DNA of 64,000 nucleotides from Brienomyrus brachyistius. Lineage: Eukaryota; Chordata; Actinopteri; Osteoglossiformes; Mormyridae. Below the pieces are notes generated by a model. It was not told the origin of the DNA. It ran no database searches and saw only the letters and a list, made by a program, of their open reading frames with translations. The stretch spans positions 17,460,863 through 17,524,862 of the forward strand of contig NC_064542.1 of the NCBI RefSeq assembly GCF_023856365.1, in the 5' to 3' direction. How positions within the stretch are numbered: the stretch's first letter is position 1; every line of letters starts with the position of its first letter. The position numbers and the translations under genes were made by a program. Positions 44,998-56,263 of the stretch are shown one piece after another.

Positions 44998-47900
44998 CTG
45001 CATTCAGGATGAAGAAAAATGATGAGGGGAGTCAAGCATGGAGCAAGACAAGTTATATATGAATAAACAGTTACATCTGCGCTGCCAGGTGTTATTGTAA
45101 CAGTAGTTATTTTACTGTTACAATCCTAAAGTTAATTTGTTTCTGGGGAAATTCTTGATTTGATTCAAGGAAAATAAGCCAATGCTTGGTGTCTGAAAGA
45201 ACACACTACAGTAAGTATAATATTGAAAAACGAATAATATCAGACTAACTTCTTTATGCATAATCGTATTCTACATCATAATTTCTAACACAGTATTTGC
45301 TCAGTCCATGATGTAATAATCAAATGCCTACTATTAAGCTATAATCACGTTCTGAAATTATGTAATGTATCATTGTATATTTACGTAACGTAACTTTATT
45401 CAACTCGATTCTTTCTCAAATTTTCACTCTGTCCCTTAGTAATATATAAACTATTTCCCAAGACAACACTGAGGGTATCCATAATATTTTATCTATGGAA
45501 TACATTATTTTATCTATGGAAAAAAATCACCATAGTCACGAAAACAGTGCTCAAGAGGAGAATGTACAACCAGCCGATGTTGTTTATATAAGATATTGCT
45601 TTATCTGGAATGTAAATTGCTCGATAAATTATTATATAAATGGATAAACTAGCAATGATAAATTTCGTATTTTACAAAACATAAATGCCATGCAGTATTA
45701 TGTCACGGTTTTGCAACCATGACATGTTTGACAAAGTGCAGGCTGTTCACTCTTAATGAGACAATCAGGTGCAAAAACACAGTCACTGTGTTTATTGAAG
45801 AGTTGTGTCATTGCTGGTTCATATGTAATTGCCACAAGAAAATATCACTCTATGGATATTTTTATGCACAAAGTGCGCATACATTTCCAAGCAAAGCTTG
45901 GCATTTAGCAACGTAGATGTGAGCGGAAGCTATGACCTAATCTCACGTTAGCTCCCAACTTGTGTAAGCAAGTTTTCAATTAAGAGCATAAGAAATTTAC
46001 AAACGAAAGGAGGCCATCGAGCTTAGTACCACATCAGCCTCAGTTATACATATATTGGTCATAGACGCCGCTGTATTCGTACTAAATGGTGGTAAGTTAT
46101 TCGTGTTCTCTACTGTGAACACCCGTGTAAAATAATCATTAAACTCATTTTCTATATCAATTTCATTTCCAGTTATAAGCCCCTTTCTATCATGCAGATT
46201 AGTGATTTAAGCTTTTAGAGCTCGTTTGGAGTTAAAATATTGGAAGAAACTTTTATTGTCATCCTTAGCCTCCAATGCAATCTTTCTTTCTACAGTACAT
46301 TTACATTTACAGTATTTGGCAGACGCCCTTAGCCAGAGCGACTTACATAAGTGCTTTAAGATGCTGCGAAGAATTTTTCCGATACTAGCTCAATAAGGAC
46401 CCAAGCTATGAATACCATCTATCCGAACTCTGTTGAGAAAGTGCACAAATTTTTTATTTTTTTTGTATACATACACACACACACACGGAAAAGAGCTGAG
46501 TAAGAATACATTCCTCTTGGAGTGTCTAATGTTATTTTTTAACGCAACCTGTAGACTTACAGTGGATACTGCTGCTTTATTTTCAAATCATTAGTTAATT
46601 TCCATTTGTTGAGCAGAGCCCTTTTCCTCCTGACTTTATTCTTAATTTCCTTAGTAAACCACCTTGATTGCAGTTTCCTAGATTTAGTTTTGCTGGAAAC
46701 AGGTATTAAGTCCTCTTGTACTTGCAACAATGTGCTTTTAAAAAAATCCCCATGCTTCTTCAACCGTTTTGCCATTTAACTCCATCAAGGTTATAGTTTC
46801 TAGTTTCAGTCTCATGCCATTAAAATTAGCCTTCCTGACATTGTATGCTTTTGTTTTGGGCTTTGCTCTTTGGACACTAAAATTAACCTCGAATCTAACC
46901 ATGCTATGATCACTACCATCCAGTGGTTCTAAAGCCTCTAATTTTCCAATCCTATTCTGGTTATTAGAGAAAACAAGATGAAGAAGGGCTTCTCCCCTGG
47001 TAGGGGTATTAACAAACTGAGTAAAAAACAATCCCGTACTAATTCCACCATCTTGATTTCATTGACAGAAGAGCCAGAGACTGTGTCCCACTGTATCCCA
47101 GGTAAATTAAAATCACCCATAACCACCACATCATTTTTATTATTCATAATAAAAATTTCATCGTGGTCTGGCACGCAGCATAGCAAATCTGTCGGAGTAA
47201 GAGATTTATCGTATATTCTCACTTAAAAATATGTAGGCTATGGCAAAATATATTTTGTATAGCCTGCATTGTCTCTATGTCGACTAAAAGCAATGGGTAG
47301 GTTAATAAAATTGCAATGTGAGAGCTTAGACGCTAATTCAATAATTCAATCTCGTATTTAAACAAGAACCTTGACATTCATCAAATTCTGGGAATGGCAA
47401 ATCAGGCTCTTTTAGAAGATCTCTGTGCATCTGATACTAGAGTTTTTCTGGAGGGTGACAAGTAGTTATTAAGTCGGTTTTGTCTCCCCAAGGCATCTCC
47501 TCACTTAAGAAGAGATACCAGACGCTCAAATGCCACACCTGCCAATGCAGGTGCTCTTCATTTTGAGGTTTTTGGCTACCAGGACCTTTCAGTGGGAGAT
47601 TGGGGATGGGTCTGCAATATCACAGCCCAGAATTAATAGAACAATGCCAGCAGTATTGGAGGTTGTAAAGTCCATTTCTTGCCGGTACATCCAATTTCTC
47701 TACACGAGTAAGAGAGAATTTTATGAGATTGCTGGGTTTCCTACTGTAATTGATGCGAATGATTGTACCCATGTGCGTGTGAAGCCACCACCCATGAATG
47801 ATTATGCATTCATCAGTCTCACGTAAACGTGGTAGCCTGGTGGCCTGGAGGAAAGTACTACTCCTTCATTTCTCAAAATAACAGTGTAGGGACATGGCTA

Positions 47901-50900
47901 CAGGAGGGAGCCCTGCATCTCCTCAGTTAATAACTACTACATTAAATTACTATTGTAAAAGTATTCTATGATTAACGTTTTGCCATGATTCATGTACAAG
48001 GTGAAAAAATTTATCCCCTCACAGTGATAACCCCACTGGCAAACCCTGCAACAGAACAGGAGCACAGGTTCAACACTGCGCACATATGTACACGGTCCAT
48101 GGTAGAGGGGTGCGTCGGATTGCTTTACTGTACACGCAAGAGAAAGTTTGTGACATTATTTTGCCTGTAGGGATCACACAGGATGACAGGATCCTATTTG
48201 ATGTTTCGTTGGAGCCTGATGATCCTAAGCCCAGGGACCCGTGGCCAATACAGGCCCACCTGGGAGCTATGCACTATAAGACAGGACCTCATTCATCGCT
48301 TCTAAAATGTAAAAGTGGCAAGTAAAAATGACAAGTAGGTGATTCAAAACTGGAAACAGATTTGATGGATACAGGTTTAGTCATGCATTTTGTTTATGTG
48401 ATGAACATTTCAGGCTTTCGTTGATTGATAGAAATGAACGATTTATCTCTTCCATTAACTGACACATTTCAGTTTGCTTTTCTAGGGCCTCTGCTGTCAG
48501 AAACCAGGGTCATTGTTTGCCAGCATAGGGGGCAGAGGACATGGGCTCTCTCTCACAGCTTGTGATTGCCTGGCTCTGTATAGATGGCTCCAGGCCAGTT
48601 TGTCTGATTTGAAATAAATAAAATGCAGAAATTATTTAAATATAGGGTACAAAAATACTATCAGTCTTGGCTATTCTTTATTTTATCATTTTCTGACTCT
48701 GACAAAACTGGTGCATCTGTGTGTCCTCTGACACCCGTTATGCTCGACATTGAGACCCGATAAGCACAACCACGCACTCCTCAGTCTGCAACAGTGCAAG
48801 TCTGGGGTTTAGCTGGCCTCCTCCAGTCAACGTGGTGCTGTGCCCATGGGCCGCAGCACTGTGGAAAAAGATTATAGCCTATTATTAGGCTATTATTACT
48901 ATTACATACAGTACATATGCTATACATATCACAGGTGTATAAATAAAATATTCAAACCTCAGCTGGAGTTCTGCTGTCAATGGCAATGCCAAGTAGAACC
49001 AACTGGTTCAACTGAACTTGCGACATTAACTTGTCTTTTTCCAAGCTGGAAAAGTTCGACTTCTTTGCCATATTTCGTTTCTCCATGCTGTAAACTATAG
49101 GGGTGAGGCTTCAAAAGTGAGAATAAATTGGGGTGTGATATTTAAATAACGTTTTCATCCATCAAATTTATCTATTCCCGATCATTTGTATGCTGTGATT
49201 GGCGAGATACGAATGTTTCATGAATCACACATGAACAATGTCGTGTGATGCTTTCTGTGTGCAGATCTGCACTGGTTTCTACATCAGACTAATAAGTGAG
49301 GGCCGATGTCGTCCTGTAATGGGTATACTCACGCAACCCACCATGTTTTCTTTTGGATCATCAGAAATGACTTGCAGTACATCCCAATATACAAACAAAA
49401 AGGTTCCAATCGTTCAAAGTAACTGGAACTAATTCTCTTAAACGTTACTATTAAGATGCTTTGGTAAGCATAGTAAGTGTGATCACACTATCAACCCATC
49501 CATCGAGCCATCCACTTTGGGCTTTTTCAATGCAGTTACATTTTTAAGTCTATCATTATACTTCCATCTCATCAACCTCAGAACATCACTGACACCACAG
49601 ATTATTAACAAAAAATATCAACAAAACCAAGATAGATGAGAAAGAGAACGGTAAGCAAAGAGCTAAATTATCCCCAAAATACTGATTGTTTAGAGTAGAC
49701 ATATTTTAATTGTATAAAATGTGTAATGTGTAAAATACTTTACCTTAGTGTCAACAAGCTCATTACTTCTATAAGAAATATACACGAAAAAAATGATGTT
49801 GCAGTAAAACATTCTAAACAACTTGAAGTTACCGATGCTGATGTTTCAGAATAACAGAATAACTAAAAACTGGATAGTTCACTACAGTAGGTATACTTTA
49901 TACTTGAAACACAATATATCCATTCTTCAATTTGCAAATGTAACCATACATGTAACCATAAAATCAGACTGAATGGGGGGAGAACTCACATTTGAGAGAC
50001 ATTACGCTATGCAGTGCCGATAAAAAGTCATCATACCCTGTGACAATCTTTACCTTTGGTCACATTATACCCTGGAAAATAAACAAAAATGTCAATTTTT
50101 TTTGCTATATGTGCAAAATATGGCCCTCATTGTCAATATGACAATAACATTTTAAAACATTTTGGACAATTATTAAAAATCAATTGGAGAAATACCTGGT
50201 TTGGTAAAGTGATCAGCCCCATAGAACATACAATTCTAAAGTTGCTCAGATGCAACCAATCAACTGTCAGATCACACACTATGTTAATTGCCCCACATGA
50301 CACCACTTGTAGTGGTTTAGATTACCTCAGAACAAAACCGGCTGTCTCTGAAGATTTCACTACTAGTCGTGCAAGGTTCTGTAAAAGAAAACAACATGGT
50401 TGGGAAAGTGCTTCACAGCATCATTAAGAAGTGGAAGGTGTATGGCACCAGCAATATGTTGCCTAGATCAGGCCATCTGTCTGTTCATGGCTGGGGCTGG
50501 TCAATCTGTGCATGTGACATCAAACTGTCAAGCTTTACACAAAGCTAACCTGTATGGCTAAGGATAGGAAGGTAAATGTCCTTGAATGGCCAAGTCAGAG
50601 GCCTGACTTCAATCCAATAGAGAGAACAGTCCATTGCTGCTTACAAGAGAATTTGGCTGAACGCAAACAATTCTGCAAGGAAGAATGGGCAACCATTCCT
50701 CAATCTAGGTGTGCAAAGCTAGTGGAGACATATCCAAAAAGATGGCTGTGATTACAGCAAAAGGTGGCTCTACTGAATCCGGGGGTTGATGAATTTTCCA
50801 AGCCTGTCATTTGGGTTTTTCATTTCTTAATTAATTTTCTCACTTTCTTTTGAAAGCTTTGATGTTGTAAGGCAAAATTTGTAAATAAAGCTGGTTAAAG

Positions 50901-52430
50901 TTTTTATTTTTAGAATGGGTTTTGAATTCAGGCATAAACAATGCAACTATTTCAAAAGGGTATGATGACTTTCCATAGGCACCGTATATTCCATGAATTC
51001 CAAATGAACAGAAGTGCACTGAAAAATAAACCTAAAAAAAATAAATGATAATGTGTTTCTTCAGCAATATGATTTCTACAAAAGAAGCTGACTAGAGATG
51101 CAAGATAGTTATAAAGGAAATAGATACAGTAGTTTGTCTGTGCACAGTAGGGTAATATGTTTTTTTGATTATGTGTACATAAAGAAGTGAATAACATAAA
51201 GTATTATACGATAAAACAAGGCATATAATCAAAAAGCCAAGTTAAATGTATATGAGTAGGAGATATTCAGGATTATTCAGGATTCTGGTGACTTTTGAAC
51301 ATAAATATTTGGATACCACTCGAAATATAAAGAACATCAATAGCTGATATTACGTAAGTGAAAACCTGAACACAAAAAAAGTGTAACTCGAAAGGTGGAC
51401 TATATATACATTGAAGCCGGTGAACAGCTGAGACAAAGGTGGGGGTGTGAAGTACAGAAAAAGGTGGGGCAGACAGCACAGACAAAGGAAGGGGTGTACA
51501 GTACAGACAAAGTTGGGGAATACAGCAGAGACAAAAGCGGGGTGTACAGTACAGACAAAGGTGGGGAATACAGCAGAGACAAAAGCCGGGTGTACAGCAC
51601 AGACAAAGGTGGGGAATACAGCAGAGACAAAGGTGGGGTGTACAGTACAGACAAAGGTGGGGAATACAGCAGAGACAAAAGCCGGGTGTACAGTACAGAC
51701 AAAGGTGGGGAATACAGCAGAGACAAAAGCCGGGTGTACAGCACAGACAAAGGTGGGGAATACAGCAGAGACAAAGGTGGGGCAGACAGCAGAGACAAAG
51801 GTGGGGAATACAGCAGAGACAAAGGTGGGGAATACAGCAGAGACAAAGGTGGGGAATACAGCAGAGACAATGGTGGGGAATACAGCAGAGACAATGGTGG
51901 GGAATACAGCAGAGACAAAGGTGGGGAATACAGCAGAGACAAAGGTGGGGCAGACAGCAGAGACAAAGGTGGGGAATACAGCAGAGACAAAGGTGGGGAA
52001 TACAGCAGAGACAAAGGTGGGGCAGACAGCAGAGACAAAGGTGGGGAATACAGCAGAGACAAAGGTGGGGAATACAGCAGAGACAGGCAAACAGAAGTCA
52101 AACAATCCATATAGTATTTAATTTCGAAACACTTCTCTATGGTTTGAAAGCAGTAATCGCCAAACAATAGTGAAAAATTCTGCATCACAAATGTTATCAT
52201 TTCAGGCTGTCAAAAAGATTGCATGCTGAAACAGGCATGCCTTGTGTATCTGTGTGTTTATATGTTCATATGTACATCCGTGGGTACAGATGTACATACG
52301 TGTAATGTACATCTGTGAGTTCAGATGCTGAATGCCAGAGAAGCTCTCACCAGCTCACATGGCCCCCGTGACGAAGCAGGAGCGCGCTGCTAATCGCCAC
52401 CAAGAGCAGAAAAATCTTCTTCTGAGACAT
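43716..52430 (-). CDS. gal3st3: gal3st3, galactose-3-O-sulfotransferase, two coding exons
   Basis: Type II Golgi enzymes of this family transfer sulfate from PAPS to the 3-hydroxyl of terminal galactose on N- and O-glycans. The coding exons are 52430-52351 (80 nt) and 44997-43716 (1282 nt): 1362 nt, 453 residues plus stop. Residues 1-26 give MSQKKIFLLLVAISSALLLR, a short basic tail and signal anchor. Residues from about 50 hold the PAPS 5'-phosphosulfate loop FLKTHKTASTTVQN, and VYITILREPASMFES is the 3'-phosphate loop. KVDIMGYDLP and PEVQYSRLLL are family blocks. Several N-glycosylation sequons (NLT, NHS, NDT, NGS, NKS) are visible. It most resembles GAL3ST3 in length and sequence; GAL3ST1, 2 and 4 are the alternatives. 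An in-frame ATG 12 codons upstream (52466) is a possible alternative start, but a good 3' splice site (ctctgtcctag) lies between them. Confidence 0.93.
44998..46030. other. gal3st3 intron, unassigned
   Basis: AT-rich intron next to the catalytic exon. Nothing recognisable. Confidence 0.5.
46040..47225 (-). mobile_element. CR1/L2-type LINE fragment (endonuclease region)
   Basis: The minus strand encodes VVMGDFNLPGIQWDTVSGSS (GDFN endonuclease motif), then FVNTPTRGEALLHLVFSNNQ and LEPLDGSDHSMVRFEVNF (SDH motif), then KLQSRWFTKEIKNKVRRKRA. This is the order of an apurinic-type endonuclease domain and the linker to the reverse transcriptase. Several frameshifts and a small insertion at 46297 break it. 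Ends were not defined. Confidence 0.85.
46297..46370 (+). mobile_element. short repeat inserted in the LINE
   Basis: The sequence acatttacatttacagtatt then tggcagacgcccttagccag and agcgacttacat is a very common fish repeat head. It interrupts the LINE reading and related sequence occurs near 20740. Confidence 0.6.
47395..48325 (+). mobile_element. PIF/Harbinger transposase relic
   Basis: The plus strand encodes LRFLATRTFQWEIGDGSAIS, then GFPTVIDANDCTHVRVKPPP (Harbinger catalytic block, usually GFP.VIGAIDCTH) and, after a gap, YPLTVITPLANPATEQEHRF and CDIILPVGI. The middle part is deleted and frames shift. It resembles the relic at 34600 but is on the other strand. Confidence 0.82.
48330..50009. 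other. gal3st3 intron, unassigned
   Basis: No exon or transposon end recognised. Sequence is AT-rich with no notable repeats. Confidence 0.5.
50010..50986 (+). mobile_element. Tc1-like transposon, internally deleted
   Basis: Left end gcagtgccgataaaaagtca tcataccct and right end agggtatgatgactttccat aggcaccgta are inverted repeats about 0.98 kb apart. The plus strand encodes WFGKVISPIEHTILKLLRCN and, after deleted catalytic parts, KVNVLEWPSQRPDFNPIERT, the conserved end of Tc1 transposases. It is inactive. Confidence 0.9.
50990..51425. other. gal3st3 intron, unassigned
   Basis: AT-rich sequence between the Tc1 copy and the minisatellite; nothing recognised. Confidence 0.5.
51428..52085. repeat. 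24-bp minisatellite in the gal3st3 intron
   Basis: About 27 copies of a 24-bp unit of type gtggggaatacagcagagac aaag. Variants such as ggtgtacagtacagacaaag dominate the left half and near-identical units the right half (51770-52085). The period is 8 codons, so long frames stay open on both strands; these are not genes. It ends about 265 bp from the first coding exon. Confidence 0.96.
52143..52194 (+). mobile_element. fragment of hAT transposase sequence
   Basis: The sequence ttgaaagcagtaatcgccaa acaatagtgaaaaattctgc atcacaaa matches 55038-55088 within the hAT element with only a few differences. It stands alone, without the rest of the element. Confidence 0.85.
52351..52430 (-). CDS. gal3st3: gal3st3 first coding exon (signal anchor)
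   Basis: The ATG at 52430 has a good context (agaccATGt) and is preceded by tgttctctgtcctag, a strong 3' splice site that puts the exon start at 52444 and implies an untranslated exon further upstream. The exon encodes the cytoplasmic tail and membrane anchor and ends GTGAGCTG|gtgaga in phase 2. The split Trp codon (TG|G) is completed by the second exon. If the splice site is not used, the in-frame ATG at 52466 adds 12 residues. Confidence 0.88.
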
Positions 52431-52469
52431 GGTCTGCCTCTCAACTAGGACAGAGAACACAGGCATGAC

Positions 52470-53360
52470 AGGAAGTGGGTGAATGTAGATAATATGCTGT
52501 ATGGACAAAAGAGAGATTTATTCAGTTATACACCTAAGGATGCCCGCTCTTCTGAACAGGACAGTAAGACTGACTGTATCTGTCTGTCTGTACATGTACA
52601 AGCCTTACAGAGGGGCTTAACCATTTTTACATCGGCACCTAAGGCCGGATCCAGCTTACGAGTATTACGTGCCCCTGGGCAACAGCACACATGACGTCAC
52701 TTTAGAAAGAAACAGAGCTGATTGTTGCATCTTACACAGGGAAAACATTACATAGGCTTTTTTGTGACTTCCATATTAAAAGAACAATATATAATCTTAT
52801 TAAACGTATTAGATATTGAACTGCATAAACTTGTCAAAAGACATTTGGGAATGGGACTGGAGAGGAGGCTTATGGGGGGCTGCTCTTCTTGGTACCCCCT
52901 ATGGACGAGGTGCCCCTGGGCACATGGCCAAATGCCCATACTGTATGGTTAATCGGTGCCAGCCTAGGGCTGGCCAATATGACGATATTATTTGTAATCG
53001 ACAATATCAGACAAGTACCCCGACTAATTGGAAATTATCACAGTCATTATGTGTTCACCATTCTCTTAAGTTGTGAAGTTCAGCGTTGTCACATCATCCC
53101 CAATTTCTATCTACCAGTCAGCAGCCAGGATTTCAAGCTTCCCAACTTATGCGGATGGTAGAACTAAGATCTAAAATGCTAATCATTTTTAATTCCCTTT
53201 GAAGATGTCCACAGGCCATGATAGTCTAGCTAGTAAAGTAATATGCAAAACTTTAATTAAAAAATTCAGGATAAGCAATAATATCAAAATTACCCCTCCC
53301 ACACACACACACACACATGCACACGGCATACAGTGGGGAACTATTTTTTTCCATAAAATA
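52470..53360. other. upstream of gal3st3, unassigned
   Basis: This should hold the promoter and any untranslated exon of gal3st3, but no clear TATA box or CpG island was seen. Two stretches containing gtgcccctgggca (52669, 52910) suggest a decayed repeat. Confidence 0.45.
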
Positions 53361-53364
53361 TGTA

Positions 53365-53665
53365 AATGCGTGTAAAAATGACATACGGATCATACATTCA
53401 AATTTGTCAATAGATCAGTGCACCAGATTTATTCATGATTCACAAACATGCCACAGGGTATCTAAAAACTTATAAAGCAATGACTCACAGACTTTTTACA
53501 TCACATACCACCTCAAAAATTATTACAATCTTCACATACCACCATTACATTCAATCGTTACGGCACCTTATGTTCAGTCATCAAGAACAATATATTGGGT
53601 TAGAGCTTCTGTTAGTTTCACTAAACAAGGTTTATCGTTTGACATTTTCTCTCTCTGTGTTAGTG
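53365..53665 (+). repeat. dispersed repeat, copy 1
   Basis: From atgtaaatgcgtgtaaaaat to tttatcgtttgacattttct this segment matches 57573-57845 in the same orientation, with scattered changes and small gaps. Family not recognised. Confidence 0.85.
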
Positions 53666-53796
53666 TTTGCTGCATGGTAGGTTGTTGCAGAGTGCTACTG
53701 GTGGCAACTGCATCATAATATTACATCTGTTTAGCTTTTAGATGTTTAATTGCATTACTTGTGTTGTATGAACTTGTTTTCATACATCCTCTAAAT

Positions 53797-53937
53797 CAGG
53801 GGTCTCAAACTCCAGTCCCGGATGGCCAGAGTCCTGCACATGATTTTGGATTACCCTCATTTAACACATCTGATTCAACTCCCTATGCTAATTACAGCCC
53901 TTGAGCTGAATCATTTGTGGTGGAACAGTGAAAAAAA
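53797..53937. mobile_element. short non-autonomous element
   Basis: The sequence caggggtctcaaactccagt begins a very common fish repeat that continues with taacacatctgattcaactc and ends near ttgtggtggaaca. It is probably a hAT-type non-autonomous element; no target duplication was established. Confidence 0.55.
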
Positions 53938-54119
53938 CTGAGCTCCACAGTAGAGCTGGGCCATTCGTGACTCACTCAGGAGAATAACCCAGATCCATTA
54001 AATATCTCATGAGTCACGAATCTGAGGTCTCCATTAACCCGAATCCATCGAGTACTAACTACCCCATGACTAAACTATAAACCCTATCATGTACATACCT
54101 CTTATAATCATTTCAAACT

Positions 54120-54320
54120 CGCCTACAGCCATGAGTAAATTAGCTCCCTCTACAGACAGAATCATGCAGTCGGTTCGGAACTGCTCACCCGAGCGGGTTA
54201 GCGCACCCGGATCGCACACAGCCATGAGTGAATCCACTGGTTAGCTCCCTCTACAGCTGGAATCATGCAGCCGGTTCTGAACCGCTCATCCGTGCGGGTT
54301 AGTGCACCTGGATTGCACGT
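54120..54320. repeat. tandem duplication of about 100 bp
   Basis: Two diverged copies adjoin: both contain agccatgagt, ttagctccctctacag, aatcatgcag and gcgggttag. The copies start near 54126 and 54227. Confidence 0.75.
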
Positions 54321-54810
54321 TCTTGTGTTCGTTTATCCCAGCAAATTCCGAAGTGCACGACCCGACAAATTTCCCGATCAAGCTGCACATCTCGGAACAA
54401 ACATGGCTGCCTCCACGAGCACGCTGTTTTGTTGTTGTCTGAGCACAAAAGTTCATGGAAATTAGACTTCACATGAAAGACCGTTTGCGATTACATTCAT
54501 GACTAATAATACATTTAATAAAATAAACATTTCGAAGTATTTATGAAATAGGGAAGCTATTTCATATTGTTGACTGTGTAAGCTGCCATGTTGAAATGAC
54601 GTTACAGAGGAATCTCGTACAACAAAATTCTCTCGACTTCAACCTCGGAAATCATCAGCATTATTATTATTATGCTATTACAAGGTCTACTGTGTTATAA
54701 TTGTCATTCATATACGATATGCCTATATTTATAATGATAATTATAAGGCCTACTATAATTAAAAACTGTTTCAAAATATTAATTAGTAGATCAAGGATTT
54801 GATTGTTAAC

Positions 54811-56263
54811 ATGAGCAGTAGGGAGAAAAGTAAGATTTGGATGCATTTTGGCAAGGTTAATCCAACACAGGCAAAATGTCATATTTGCAAGAGCCTGATA
54901 TCAACCCACGGATGCAGCACCTCAAATATGCAGAGGCATTTAAAAAATAAGCACACCAATGCACTTTTAGAAGACACCCAAGGGGAAGGCACAGCAGCAG
55001 CGACAACAACAGCTATGGTAACAAGAACAGGAGCAACAGTTGAAAGCAGTAGTCGGCAAACAATAGTGAAAAATTCTGCATCACAAAAGTCGTGGCATCA
55101 ACTGCAACAGCTACAACAGCAGCACCACAGGTAGTTAGAAGGCGACAGACACAAATATCCATGGGAGTGTTCATGAGAAGACCCATCCAACCACTGCAAC
55201 AGAGTAAAGTGGACAAAGCTCTTGTGAAAATGATTGCTATTGACTTCCGGCCATTTTCAGTGGTTGAAGATAAGGGCTTCAAAGCTTTCACACGATCACT
55301 GGAACCATCCGATGTCCTTCCTGGTAGAACTACAATTTCAAAGCAATTGCTGCCCAACCTGTACGAGAGGGTCAAATCAGACCCCAAAGAAGTGATCCAA
55401 ACTGCTCCTGCTGTTTGCCTCACTACTGACTGCTGGACTTCACACACAACTACAAGCTTCATGTCAGTCACCTGTCATTACATCCTTGATTTCGGGTTGG
55501 AATCAAATTTATTGGATTGCTTTGTAATGACAAAGCAAGACACATCAGAAAACCTTGCACATGAACAGAGCCGTGATGTCCGAGAGTGGAGTATCAGAAA
55601 TAAAGTGGCTTGCGTTACAGATAATGCAATTGCACATAAGATTAATCATGTTGGTTGTTTTGCACATAAGATTAATCTTATAAAGAGAAATGCAACTCAG
55701 TTGCCTGAAATACAAGCCATAATTCAAAAGGTGAAGAATATCTCTGAATACGTGCGCCGGAGCGCAGTGGCCTCTGCAAAGCTGGGCAAGGTGCAGCAGC
55801 AGATGGCAAAGGCCCAGCTGCGGCAGAAAAAAGATGTTGCGACACGCTGCAATGCAACATTTTACATATTCCAGCGCATCTTGCAGATGAAAGAGCCCAT
55901 CATCACCACATTGGCGCTGGTTAGACCAGAGCTTCCAACGTCAACCTCCATGGAATGGACAGCTGTGAAGGAGGCCTGTGATATCCTACTGCCTTTTGAG
56001 GAGGTCACTGTGGAGATGAGCTCAGAGAGGTATGTAATTTAAAATATAAAAGTCTTCTACACTACATTGTTGTTGAAGAATCAATGAACGGCAGTTTTTG
56101 CAGAAGCTGTATTGCAAAACCAAAGCACATTGTTTGACGGTTATGTTCTTAATATTCTCATAGCTATGTGACGGGCTCAAAAGCCATTTTGATTGCCTCC
56201 AAAGAATCATTGCCCACCGGCATGGTGAAGATTATAGGCATTGGGGCATTGTCACAAGGATGA
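54811..56263 (+). mobile_element. hAT transposon, BED-finger transposase with frameshift and intron
   Basis: From ATG at 54811 a BED zinc finger is encoded (IWMHFGKVNPTQAKCHICKS ... NMQRHLKNKH; the C..C..H..H pattern is intact). A frame change follows at about 55090-55134. Then 55092-56029 encodes RNase-H-like hAT sequence: CLTTDCWTSHTTTSFMSVTC, KVACVTDNA and GCFAHKINLI. The sequence GAGAG|gtatgt at 56029 and ctcatag| at 56163 look like a 134-nt intron, after which SYVTGSKAILIASKE follows to a stop at 56263. The C-terminal dimerisation domain is absent. It is a damaged ZBED-like hAT. Confidence 0.88.

Noticed and set aside
51350..52200. Open frames of 224-266 codons on both strands
   Set aside because: They run along a 24-bp minisatellite whose unit is a multiple of three; no start context, splice signals or family similarity.
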